This document shows positions 28,109 to 36,340 of a DNA stretch of 64,000 bases, piece after piece (positions within the stretch are counted from its first letter, which is position 1; each line of letters starts with the position of its first letter). A program made the translations under genes and the position numbers. The notes beneath the pieces were generated by a model. That model had not been told where the DNA came from, ran no database searches, and saw only the letters and a list, made by a program, of their open reading frames with translations. Source of the stretch: Bifidobacterium gallicum DSM 20093 = LMG 11596. GTDB taxonomy: Bacteria > Actinomycetota > Actinomycetes > Actinomycetales > Bifidobacteriaceae. The stretch is taken from NCBI RefSeq assembly GCF_000741205.1, contig NZ_JGYW01000001.1, positions 1-64,000 of the forward strand, written 5' to 3'.

Positions 28109-28270
28109 CTACAAGGACAACTGAACAGCAGACCCACAAAAGTATATGGTCAGAAAGATTATTACGTTGAGCGGGTATTGGAAGGACTTACCGTTACAAC
28201 GATGGTGTTGTGCAGAGATTCTGCTGGAGTTGAACTTGCAGGAGACCCGCCTCGGCGGGTCTCTTTTTTT
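28109..28270 (+). ncRNA. Candidate structured small RNA, 6S-like in architecture
   Basis: A promoter and an intrinsic terminator bracket about 160 nt with no open reading frame of note. The ends pair in a broken stem: CAAG (112-115) with CTTG (235-238), CAACT (118-122) with AGTTG (228-232) and CAGCAGA (126-132) with TCTGCTG (220-226), counted from 28000. Between them is a large, mostly unpaired middle with a small ACAAC/GTTGT hairpin. A closing stem plus central bubble at this size is the plan of 6S RNA, but I cannot show sequence homology. It could be another RNA class. Confidence 0.5.
28242..28270 (+). terminator. Intrinsic terminator of the small RNA
   Basis: GAGACCCGCC (28242-28251) and GGCGGGTCTC (28254-28263) form a perfect 10-bp stem, followed by an uninterrupted run of seven T. 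This is the most canonical terminator in the window. Confidence 0.88.
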
Positions 28271-28390
28271 ACATATTAGCGTCTAATTTTTCCTCAACCC
28301 CCATCCCATTACACCTCAATTTTTCTTCAATCCTCCCCACCCCTTTAGCCACACATTTCCCTCTTCCTCCACCTACCTCCTCATCCCCAA

Positions 28391-28896
28391 CTATGACCCC
28401 TAAGCGTCAAAGAGTCACGTACACACGCCCCTTCCCGCCATCCATCTCCTCACCGCCAATCTCCTTCTATCTCCCCACCATCCACCCTCACACCATCAGC
28501 CCTTACATCCTGCCCCACAGCTTCTGACCCCTAGATGTCAGAGTGTCACCCGCAATCGACTTGGGCATGGCGTGCTTAACCACTCTGACCCCTAGGTGTC
28601 GGAGTGTCACCGCGGTCAACCGTCCGGTCTTGCAGCAATGGGTCTCTGACCCCTGGGTGTCAGAGTGTCACTCTCACATGTTCCTCCCCAACCATTCGTC
28701 TTCCCACTAATATCCCTTTCCCCACCACCATCCCTTCTATTCCCCGCCTCTTCGAAGCTCTGACCCCTAGGCGTCAGAGTTTCATACACTCCACTTCCCT
28801 CCAGCGCATCCATCATTCCTTCCAGCGCATCCATCACCCTCTCTTCCAACCCATCATCGCCCCCTCAATATTTGACCCCTAGGCGTCAAAGCGTCA
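28391..28896. repeat. Family A palindromic repeats, six copies
   Basis: A 28-bp element, consensus CTCTGACCCCTAGGTGTCAG then AGTGTCAC, occurs at 28391-28418, 28522-28549, 28583-28610, 28644-28671, 28758-28785 and 28869-28896. The core TCTGAC/GTCAGA is an inverted repeat with compensatory variation (TTTGAC with GTCAAA in the last copy). All copies point the same way. Spacing is irregular, roughly 60 to 130 bp start to start, and the spacers are pyrimidine-rich without genes. Confidence 0.85.
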
Positions 28897-28964
28897 CTCT
28901 CACGCACTCTCCATTCCACCTCCAATTCCCCTCTTCCCAATCGCCCAAACTTTCATACCAAAAA

Positions 28965-29745
28965 TGCATCTTTCCTTACCAAGCCGGTACGGAAAAATGC
29001 AGTTTCCAACGTCAAAATGCATGTTTACTGACCAGGCCGGTCAGGAAAGACGCAGTTTCCGCCATCAAACCGTATCTTTACTGACCAAGCTGGCCAGGAA
29101 AGACGCAATTTCTGCCGCCAAAACGCCTCTCTACTGACCAGACTGGTCAGGAGAGATACAGTTCCCGTCATCAAATCGCATATTTACTGACCAGGCTGGT
29201 CAGGAGAGATGCAGAATATGCTGGCGAGTGTGGCGCGGACGTACCACCGCGGTACAAAACGACACATCTCCGCGTCACGTGCTGCGTCACTACAGCAGGC
29301 CCGCACGGAAAGATCACGAATTCACGAACAAACGCATGTTTCCGTATCAGGCCGGTCAGGAAAAATGCGGGTTCTGTCGCCAAAACGCATGTTTACATAC
29401 CAGACTGGTAAGTAGAGATGCAGTTTCTGCCACCAACCGCATGTTTCCGTACCAGCCTGGTCAGGAAAGATGCAGTTTTCAACGTCAAAATGCATGTTTG
29501 CTGATCGGACCGGTCAGGAGAGATACAGTTCCTGGCACCAAAGCGCATGTTCGCTGACCGGACTGGTCAGGAAGGACGCAGTTTCCACCGCCAAAATGCA
29601 TGTTCCCGTACCAGACTGGTCAGGCGAGATGCAGTTTTCAATGTCAAAATGCATGTTTGCTGACCGGACCGGTCAGGAGAGATACAGTTCCTGGCACCAA
29701 ACCGCATGTTCGCTGACCGGACTGGTCAGGCGAGATGCAGAATTC
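28965..29745. repeat. Family B palindromic tandem repeats, cluster 2
   Basis: About thirteen copies of the roughly 53-bp unit, each with a CTGACCAGnCnGGTCAG-like palindrome followed by GAAAGAtGCAGTTTC and a CAAAAtGCATGTTT box. The copies are more diverged than in cluster 1, and a 130-bp stretch (about 29215-29340) interrupts the array. Frames across it give repetitive Cys/Gln-rich translations (NACLLT, QAGQEK); these are by-products of the repeat. Confidence 0.85.
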
Positions 29746-29925
29746 GCGGGTGGGAGTGGTGTGGGGGATGGCGGGAGTGGTGCGGAGGTGGTGTAGAGGT
29801 GGCGTGGGAGTCGTATGGAGATGGTGTGGGGATGGGATGGGAGTCGTATGGAGGTAGCGTGGGAGTCGTATGGAGGTGGTGTGGGGATGGGATGGAGTGG
29901 TGTGGCGGTGGTGGCGCGTGAAACC
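29746..29925. repeat. G-rich minisatellite
   Basis: The plus strand is G/T/A-rich with many runs of three or four G. A GGGAGTCGTATGGAG unit recurs at 29806-29820, 29839-29853 and 29861-29875, and GGTGTGGGGATGGGATGG occurs twice. G-quadruplex formation is conceivable. The following 29926-30147 leads into the next gene and contains short GGCGCC-type inverted repeats but no other gene. Confidence 0.7.
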
Positions 29926-30147
29926 AAGCTCATCAAGTGGTGTCTCAAGAAGTGGCGGTGGTGGCGCGCGGGTTGGCGCGGGCGGATTGCGGAGCATGAG
30001 AACGACGTATTGGTAGGCGGGTTGAGGGGGTCGGCGTGGGGCTCAAGGAAACTTACAGGATTGCGCGTGTAGGGTTAGGGGCAACGGACTTATGCCGGAA
30101 CAAACGCCGGCCCCGGCGCCGGGCCCAACAGACCCAAGGAGGAAGCC

Positions 30148-31212
30148 ATGGCCAAACTGATCAAGAAGCTGCTTATCGGCGGCGCGCTAGCTGCAGGTGC
30201 GAGCGCATTTGCGCTGGCACCGCGCTCATTCAACAACAAGCGCGCCAACTATGTGCCCACAATGCCCAATGTGCGTTATGCGCATCGCGGCTTGCATGAC
30301 GCGGGTTCGGGACTTGACCCGCAGCACGCTGAAGACAGCGCCGCTTATGTGGCGATGGCGCGCACGATGGCCGAGCGTGCGGGATTCGGCTCGGCGAGCG
30401 CCGAAACGGCTATTGCGCCGGAAAACTCGTTGGCTGCGTTCGCGGCTGCCGCAGAAGCCGGGTATGGCATTGAGCTTGATGTGCAGCTGACGGCCGATAA
30501 GAAGGTCGTGGTGTTGCACGATCCCGATTTGCTGCGTGTGGCGGGCGATCCGCGCAACGTGCGCGATCTGACCTATGACGAGCTTGTGCGCATCCCGTTG
30601 TTCCCGGGTGCCAAGCCTGGCCAAAGCAAGGCTGAGCTGCTGCCGCTGGCCGATGAGAATCCGCCGCTCGTCACTACTCCTGACGAAGCTCCGAAGGGTT
30701 ACTACCAGCATGTGCCGCTGCTTGAGGATGTGTTGGCGCTCGTCAATGGACGCGTACCGATCATTGTGGAGTTCAAGTTCCGTGATGTGCGCGCTTGGGA
30801 TCCGGAAGACGATGAGCTTATGGAGCAAGCTTCCGATTTGCTTGAGGCCTACAAGGGCCCTTACGTCGTTGAATCGTTCAGCCCCGTGGCCATGAACTGG
30901 TATCGCAACCATTATCCGCAAGTGTGCCGCGGCCAGCTCGCGGAAAACGCGTCGCTCGGCAATGGGCCTGTGCCGTGGCTCGCGGGCATGCTCGCGCTTG
31001 ATTGGCTGTCGCGTCCTGATTTTGTGGCGTATGACTGGAAAGACGGCAACAATGGCGCCTTGCGCCTCGTGCGCCAAATGGGTGCGCTGACCGTAGCATG
31101 GACTGTGCGCAGCCCGCTTGAACTCGCACAGGCCGAGCCTTACTTCGACCGTGTGATCTTCGAGGCGTTCGTGCCTGAAGCGCAAACGATTGAAGTCGTC
31201 ACCGAGCACTGA
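30148..31212 (+). CDS. Glycerophosphodiester phosphodiesterase family protein
   Basis: The 354-residue protein cleaves glycerophosphodiesters to glycerol 3-phosphate and an alcohol, probably from lipids or lipoteichoic acid. GDPD motifs are clear: YAHRGLHD (catalytic His), PENSLAAFAAAAEAGYGIEL (metal ligands), DVQLTADKKVVVLHD (second His) and VEFKF. An N-terminal hydrophobic segment (LIGGALAAGASAFAL) after lysines suggests a membrane anchor or signal. The ATG follows AAGGAGGAAGCC. It stands alone downstream of the repeat island. Confidence 0.93.
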   Translation: MAKLIKKLLIGGALAAGASAFALAPRSFNNKRANYVPTMPNVRYAHRGLHDAGSGLDPQHAEDSAAYVAMARTMAERAGFGSASAETAIAPENSLAAFAAAAEAGYGIELDVQLTADKKVVVLHDPDLLRVAGDPRNVRDLTYDELVRIPLFPGAKPGQSKAELLPLADENPPLVTTPDEAPKGYYQHVPLLEDVLALVNGRVPIIVEFKFRDVRAWDPEDDELMEQASDLLEAYKGPYVVESFSPVAMNWYRNHYPQVCRGQLAENASLGNGPVPWLAGMLALDWLSRPDFVAYDWKDGNNGALRLVRQMGALTVAWTVRSPLELAQAEPYFDRVIFEAFVPEAQTIEVVTEH

Positions 31213-31290
31213 CGGCCGCTGCGGCCGCCCGTCGCAAGCCACGACGGCCGCATAGGACCGCCAAAGGCCGTGACCGCCGCCTTGGCATAG

Positions 31291-31337
31291 CAATGGGGTC
31301 GCGGGAATGCATGCATAGCATTTCCGCGACCCCATTG
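31291..31337. terminator. Bidirectional terminator between the GDPD and UbiB-family genes
   Basis: CAATGGGGTCGCGGGAATGC (31291-31310) is inverted at 31318-31337 with one G-T wobble and a 7-nt loop. It separates convergent genes. Confidence 0.78.
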
Positions 31338-31356
31338 ATATGTATGACGCTTGCCA

Positions 31357-33255
31357 TTATTTGCGCCGTCGCGCCCGCTTGCGTGCCCGGTTCTTCATGA
31401 AGATGTCGACCACAATCCACACCGACAGCACGAACGCGGCCAGATACCCGAGGAATCCGACAACGGGAATGCCGAAGATAATCGGCTTCATGCCCGCGTA
31501 GTACACAATCGACGAGCCGACGAACAAGCCGACCACAATCAACGCCATCGTCAGACGGTTGACCATGTCGCTCATCGCAGCCAACGGCTCACGCGACCCC
31601 ACGAGTTCAAAGTTCATGCGCAAATCGCCACGCGTGAGCATATGCAACGCCGTTTGCGCTTCTTTCACAGCCTTGAGCCCCGCATGTAACGCCGTGTGGC
31701 TTTCGAGCGCCACATTGCGCATCTCATCTTTGGCGAGCTGGATCTTGCCCGTGCCCGATGCAATGTGTTCGGAAATGATCTGGATCATGTTGACGTTCGG
31801 AATGAACTCGGTCAACAGTCCTTCCAACGTAACGAGCGCACGCCCCACCGTCGTGATCGAGCTCGGCATTTCAATGCCATGGCGATGCGCCATCGAGGTC
31901 AGCGCCCCCATGTATTGCGCCAAATCCAAATCCACAAGATCCACCGTGCCAAACTGTTGCACGATGCCGTCCAGATCGGCCAGCAGTTCGGGATAATCCA
32001 CGGAATCGGCTTGCGATCGTGTGAACCGCAGCAGCGCGTCGGCCAATCCCGGCGAATCCTGCTTAGCTACGGCGAACAACATCTGTTTGAGTGCGGCGCG
32101 CGTCGGAGCATCAAGCCGGCCTGTCATACCCAAATCAAGCAGCACGATCTGGCCGCCATGAATCATGATGTTGCCCGGATGCGGATCGGCGTGGAAGAAT
32201 CCCACATCCAAAATTTGCGACGCATAATTGTCAACGAGTTTCGTGCCGATTTCGGTCAGCGAGTAGCCGTCGGCCACGAGCTCCTTCGTATGCGCAATCG
32301 GAATGCCTGTCATGTATTCCATCACGAGCACATGTTCCGTGCACAGCTCGGGGAACGGCGTAGGGCAATCCATGTAGGCATACTGGTTGCAAAATTTCTT
32401 GAATTCCCACAGGTTACGCGCCTCGTTGAGGAAGTTCGTTTCTTCATCGAACGTGTCCCAGAGTTCCTCGATCACGCCTTGCAAATCCACGACTTGCGAA
32501 TTGTGCATGATGTGCGTGGCGCCACGGGCTATGGAACGCATCAGCGAAATATCTTCGGCCATTGTTTCTCGCACGCCCGGCCGCTGCACTTTGACGGCCA
32601 CATCCTCGCCCGTCACAAGCCTGGCGCGATGCACTTGCGCGAGCGACGCCGACCCCAGCGGCGTGGGATCCACGGACTCAAACACGTCGTCAAGCCGGCG
32701 CCCGTATTCGGTTTCGAGCGTATCGACGACCACGGCATACGGCATCGGGTCGGCGTCGGCACGCAGTTTGGCCAGCTCGTCGCAGAACGCTTGCGGCAGG
32801 ATTTCCGAGCGCATCGACAGCACTTGCCCGACCTTGACAAACGTGGGTCCCAGGGCTTCGAGCATGTGCCGCAACTTGACGGGCGTGAGCCCTTTGAGCG
32901 CATCGTATTGCATCGCGATGCGCATGATTTGGCGCAGTCTCTTGATTTTCGAACGTCGCGTCAGATGGTATTCAGCTGCAATATTCTTGTGCCGTGCTCC
33001 AAACAGCCCAATCGTTTCGCTGGCCGCACGCTGCGTTTCAAACTGTTTGAGCCCGGGCACCTCGTCGTTGCCGGGTTCGTTATCAAGTTCGTTGCGGTTC
33101 GTCAGCTGGTCAGCGGCCGTGCCACTGCCGTTGGCCGCGTCACCATTGTCGCTCGCGATTTGAGCGAAATCAGCGTCTTCAACAGTTGTGGCGCTGTCTA
33201 CGATGTTGTTCGCTTCATCCACGCGCTCACTCGCGCCAGGCGCTGTTGTGCTCAT
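31357..33255 (-). CDS. ABC1/UbiB-family atypical kinase
   Basis: A 632-residue member of the ABC1/AarF/UbiB/ADCK protein-kinase-like family. After an acidic N-terminus of about 90 residues come the family KxGQ motif (KVGQVLSMRSEILP), AVKVQRPGVRE (ATP-site lysine), the DPHPGN catalytic loop (FHADPHPGNI) and LLDLGMTGRL in place of DFG. Two C-terminal membrane helices end in a basic tail. Family members act on lipids or prenyl-quinone synthesis, but bifidobacteria are not known to make ubiquinone, so the substrate is unknown. The ATG follows GGAGAAGAG. A phasin-like gene lies just upstream on the same strand. Confidence 0.92.
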   Translation of the reverse strand: MSTTAPGASERVDEANNIVDSATTVEDADFAQIASDNGDAANGSGTAADQLTNRNELDNEPGNDEVPGLKQFETQRAASETIGLFGARHKNIAAEYHLTRRSKIKRLRQIMRIAMQYDALKGLTPVKLRHMLEALGPTFVKVGQVLSMRSEILPQAFCDELAKLRADADPMPYAVVVDTLETEYGRRLDDVFESVDPTPLGSASLAQVHRARLVTGEDVAVKVQRPGVRETMAEDISLMRSIARGATHIMHNSQVVDLQGVIEELWDTFDEETNFLNEARNLWEFKKFCNQYAYMDCPTPFPELCTEHVLVMEYMTGIPIAHTKELVADGYSLTEIGTKLVDNYASQILDVGFFHADPHPGNIMIHGGQIVLLDLGMTGRLDAPTRAALKQMLFAVAKQDSPGLADALLRFTRSQADSVDYPELLADLDGIVQQFGTVDLVDLDLAQYMGALTSMAHRHGIEMPSSITTVGRALVTLEGLLTEFIPNVNMIQIISEHIASGTGKIQLAKDEMRNVALESHTALHAGLKAVKEAQTALHMLTRGDLRMNFELVGSREPLAAMSDMVNRLTMALIVVGLFVGSSIVYYAGMKPIIFGIPVVGFLGYLAAFVLSVWIVVDIFMKNRARKRARRRK

Positions 33256-33446
33256 CTCTTCTCCAATCCCGCAACACTCCAGTTACACACCCCGTTCAGG
33301 CAGCAACACTCGAGTCACGCAACGCTTCAGTTCCGCAACACGGTCACTCCCGCAACCCGTTCAGGCATGCGTATGCCGCGGTTCGTGCGAGACGAATCGC
33401 GGCATGACAATTTCTCGGTTTGCCCGAAGGCGAGACCCGTAGAGGC

Positions 33447-33770
33447 TCACTCGCCTTCTTCCACATCCTTTTCGGCGTCCTTGACGGCCTTCTTGGCCGC
33501 ATGCGAAATGCCCGTGGCGGCATTGTGCAGCTGCTCACCGGCCGCGTGCACGCGGTCCTTGGCTTCCGCGGATTCCTTCGACGCCTTGTGGGCCAGTTCC
33601 TCGTTCAGCGCCTTGCCCTGGTTGACGGTCAGTTCGCCCTTCTTGACGAGGTCGTTGATGATTTCGCTGCCCTTCTCGGCCGTCGTGGCCAGCGCGCCCA
33701 CGCCCGCAAGGAACACCTTGCGCAGGCCCTCGCCCAATCCGTCCGCGAAGCTGTTGTTGTTATCCGCCAT
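33447..33770 (-). CDS. Phasin-like small helical protein
   Basis: A 107-residue protein with an N-terminal amphipathic segment (GLGEGLRKVFLAGVGALATTAEKG) resembling phasin/PhaF-like proteins. A long charged Ala/Lys/Glu helix follows, likely a coiled coil. The ATG at 33770 has an excellent AAGGAGGTCAAC site. It lies 191 bp upstream of the ABC1-kinase gene; such phasin-like/ABC1 pairs are seen in other bacteria. Bifidobacteria are not known for polyhydroxyalkanoate, so a membrane or lipid-body role is more likely than PHA binding. Confidence 0.8.
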   Translation of the reverse strand: MADNNNSFADGLGEGLRKVFLAGVGALATTAEKGSEIINDLVKKGELTVNQGKALNEELAHKASKESAEAKDRVHAAGEQLHNAATGISHAAKKAVKDAEKDVEEGE

Positions 33771-33961
33771 GTTGACCTCCTTAGGTCCCGGCATTGCCGT
33801 GGTTACCGGCGCCCCTTCGGCCGCCGCTCGTTGGCTCCACTCTACACTCGCGCGCCCGAAAGTTTGCTGAATGTGGGCTGTGCCTTCTTCGGTAACGCAA
33901 CTGGCCGTCCGTACACTGATTTTTTGTATTTCCGCCCAGGCCTCGTGGGGCCGCCATGCGC

Positions 33962-34750
33962 TCAGCGCGGCCGTTGCATGGCTACCTCGCGCGCATGCGT
34001 GGCATCCGCGTCGATCCTCACCAATTCATCACGCAGGGCTTGGCTCTGTTGCGGCTCAAACGCGCCATAGCGATGTTCAGCCGCCTTATGGATCAGGAAG
34101 TCGGCGACCACAGGATTCTTCGGCAGCAACGAACCATGCATGTACGTGCCGATCACGTTATGCACGCGCGCACCTTCGGTATGATCCTGCCCGTTGTTGC
34201 CCATGCCGTCGGACTCCACAAATCCCAAGGGCTGAGCATGTTCGCCCAAGAACGTTTGGCCCGAATGGTTCTCATAGCCCACAATCGGGCCAAAGTCGTC
34301 CGAGGTTTCCATAAGGTTGCCGATCATGCGCACATCACGACCCACCGTATACGCGTCAATGATGCCGATACCCTCGATTTTCACGCCATCCTGCGTTTCA
34401 AAATAGCTGCCAAACAACTGGTACAGGCCACAAATCACGAGCATTGGCACATCATTGGCAGCCAAATCACGCAACGCGTCGGCACGGCGCTGGAAGTCCT
34501 CGCCAATCTTCTTCTGGCCCGTATCCTGGCCGCCGCCACCAAGCACCATGTCCACATGGTCAGGCCAAGCATCGTTCTGGTTGTAAGCATGGATGCGCGG
34601 TTCGTAGCCATAAAGCGCAAGGCGGCGCTCAATCGTGAGCACATTGCCCGTGTCGCCATAAATGTTCATGTCGCGCGGATACAACCACAGCACGTCGATT
34701 GGGCGTGCGGAGGGGGAAGTGGCATCTGTGGCGTGATCAGAAATCATCAT
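33962..34750 (-). CDS. gatD: Lipid II isoglutaminyl synthase, glutaminase subunit GatD
   Basis: GatD hydrolyses glutamine and hands ammonia to MurT, which amidates the D-glutamate of lipid II. It has 262 residues, a type I glutamine amidotransferase fold with LWLYPRDMNIYGDTGN at the start, nucleophile Cys107 in VICGLYQLFG and catalytic His205 in TYMHGSLLPKNP. The start is the ATG at 34750, directly after AAGGAGCTTC and 8 bp past the murT stop codon, so the two subunits are co-translated. Confidence 0.95.
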   Translation of the reverse strand: MMISDHATDATSPSARPIDVLWLYPRDMNIYGDTGNVLTIERRLALYGYEPRIHAYNQNDAWPDHVDMVLGGGGQDTGQKKIGEDFQRRADALRDLAANDVPMLVICGLYQLFGSYFETQDGVKIEGIGIIDAYTVGRDVRMIGNLMETSDDFGPIVGYENHSGQTFLGEHAQPLGFVESDGMGNNGQDHTEGARVHNVIGTYMHGSLLPKNPVVADFLIHKAAEHRYGAFEPQQSQALRDELVRIDADATHAREVAMQRPR

Positions 34751-34758
34751 GAAGCTCC

Positions 34759-36339
34759 TTACCTGCCCACACCCGCGTCGGACACGGACGTGAAATCGGC
34801 GAGACGCGAACGCACAGCCAACATGGACGTGTACGTGCAATAAATGTGCTTGACGGGCGCCGGGTCCTGTAAAAACTTGGGCAGAGCCGTATCAATGTCG
34901 GGATCGACGGCCGCATGCGGCACGTTGTCGTAATCAAGACGCAACGCCATATCCCAAGCGCGCACGCCCGAAACCATGGCGACACCCTGCTCACGCAGGC
35001 TTGTGAAATCAACATCCCACAGCCAACTCATGTCACGGCCGTCGGCGTACTCGTCGTTGATCACGATCATCGTAGCCGCATCGTCGGGCGGGAATGACGC
35101 GAGCGAAAGGCGGAAACCCATCGGATTCTTGACGAGCAGCAACTCGACAACGGAGCCGTTGACTTCGATGCGCTCGCCGCGGCCGAACGCCGGGGTGACG
35201 GCTGCGAGCGCGTCCAGCTGGGCGTCAATTCCAGCTTCAGCGAAACGTGTGAGACGCATATGGAAGCCATCAGAACCGAGCCGTTCCATGCGGCGGAACG
35301 TGGCCGGGTCGAGCAGCGCGGCCTGCGCGTCGCGTTGCACGGCGCGCACGACGGCCAGCGCCGCCGCGGCATTGTAGAGATTGTAGACGCCCTCAAGCTG
35401 CACGTCAGTCTCATGTACGGCGCCGTCGAGTCCGAAGCTGGCATGCTGGACGCCGAACGATTCGAGCGTGACGTCAGCGTCGATTGCGTCGGCGTAGGAA
35501 CCAGAGTCAATCGTGTCAACGTCGACCGTCACGGGCGCGCCAGCTGATTGTGCGTCGAACGTCGTGGCCATGTCGTCGTCGGTCGGGAAATAGTGGCGTA
35601 GCGCGGGATTGAGTCCGAAGAACGTGGTCGACACGCCTTGCGGCACGAGTTCGGCGAGTGCTGAGATGCGCGGGTCTTCGCGGTTGAGCACGACACAACC
35701 CGTCGTGGCCTGGGCTACGGTGCCGAGCAGACGCGCCGTGTTGTCGATTTCGCCGAAGCGGTCGAGCTGGTCGCGCATCACGTTGAGCAGCAGCGCGTGA
35801 CGCGGTTGCATCTGATGTACAAAATGCACGGCGTAGGCTTCATCGAGTTCGAGCACGGCGATGTCGGCGTCCAAAGCGCCAGACAGTGTGACTTCGTTCA
35901 GCAATGCCGAGACAACGCCGCGTGTGAAGTTCGAGCCCGTCGGGTTCGTGAACACATGCAAGCCCATGTCAGACAGCATTGAAGCGACCATGCGCGTCGT
36001 TGTGGTCTTGCCATTGGTGCCCGACACGAGCACGACGCCCAACGGCAGGCGGCTCAATGTGCGGCGCAGGAATCCGGGGTCGATGCGTTCAATGACTTTG
36101 CCTGGGAACGCCGAACCGCCATGGCGTGTCAGACGTGCGGCCCAGCGCACGGCTTTGCCGATAGCCGGCGTGGCGAACGCGTGCCAACTGCGCGGTGAGG
36201 GCGGCATCGATGCCGGTGCTGCGGGCAGGGATGACTGCCGGGCGCTCTGAGCTGCCTGGGCTGGCTGGACGTCGGCAGCCGATGCGAGCGCGGATTGCCC
36301 GTTAGGTTGCCCGTTGGATTGCGATGCGGGTTTGACCAT
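34759..36339 (-). CDS. murT: Lipid II isoglutaminyl synthase, Mur-ligase subunit MurT
   Basis: A 526-residue Mur-ligase-like subunit that activates lipid II D-Glu with ATP for amidation. It has a Ser/Gln/Ala-rich N-terminus, the ATP-binding VSGTNGKTTTTRM, NPTGSNFTRG, VLELDEAYA, NVMRDQLDRFGE and YNLYNAAAALA, then the MurT C-terminal domain. The insert where some MurT proteins carry four zinc-binding cysteines has none here. The ATG at 36339 comes 1 nt after the dnaB stop and is preceded by GGGAG. It pairs with gatD downstream. Confidence 0.94.
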   Translation of the reverse strand: MVKPASQSNGQPNGQSALASAADVQPAQAAQSARQSSLPAAPASMPPSPRSWHAFATPAIGKAVRWAARLTRHGGSAFPGKVIERIDPGFLRRTLSRLPLGVVLVSGTNGKTTTTRMVASMLSDMGLHVFTNPTGSNFTRGVVSALLNEVTLSGALDADIAVLELDEAYAVHFVHQMQPRHALLLNVMRDQLDRFGEIDNTARLLGTVAQATTGCVVLNREDPRISALAELVPQGVSTTFFGLNPALRHYFPTDDDMATTFDAQSAGAPVTVDVDTIDSGSYADAIDADVTLESFGVQHASFGLDGAVHETDVQLEGVYNLYNAAAALAVVRAVQRDAQAALLDPATFRRMERLGSDGFHMRLTRFAEAGIDAQLDALAAVTPAFGRGERIEVNGSVVELLLVKNPMGFRLSLASFPPDDAATMIVINDEYADGRDMSWLWDVDFTSLREQGVAMVSGVRAWDMALRLDYDNVPHAAVDPDIDTALPKFLQDPAPVKHIYCTYTSMLAVRSRLADFTSVSDAGVGR

Positions 36340-36340
36340 C

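Noticed and set aside
27180-28124. A 314-codon frame in the pyrimidine-rich tract
   Set aside because: The frame is open because stop codons need purines. The product is Pro/Ser/Phe low complexity, and overlapping frames are open too.
28391-28896. Possible CRISPR array formed by the family A or family B repeats
   Set aside because: Family A spacing is irregular and its spacers are simple pyrimidine-rich sequence. Family B units are contiguous degenerate tandem repeats without unique spacers. No cas genes are present.
29228-29796. Cys/Gln-rich small proteins over repeat cluster 2
   Set aside because: They repeat with the DNA period, start at arbitrary places and lack ribosome sites; they are translations of the repeat.
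31696-33870. A 724-codon plus-strand frame antisense to the UbiB-family gene
   Set aside because: The minus strand encodes a clear ABC1-kinase with all motifs; the plus frame gives His/Arg-rich text with no family and no ribosome site. Long antisense frames are common in GC-rich coding DNA.
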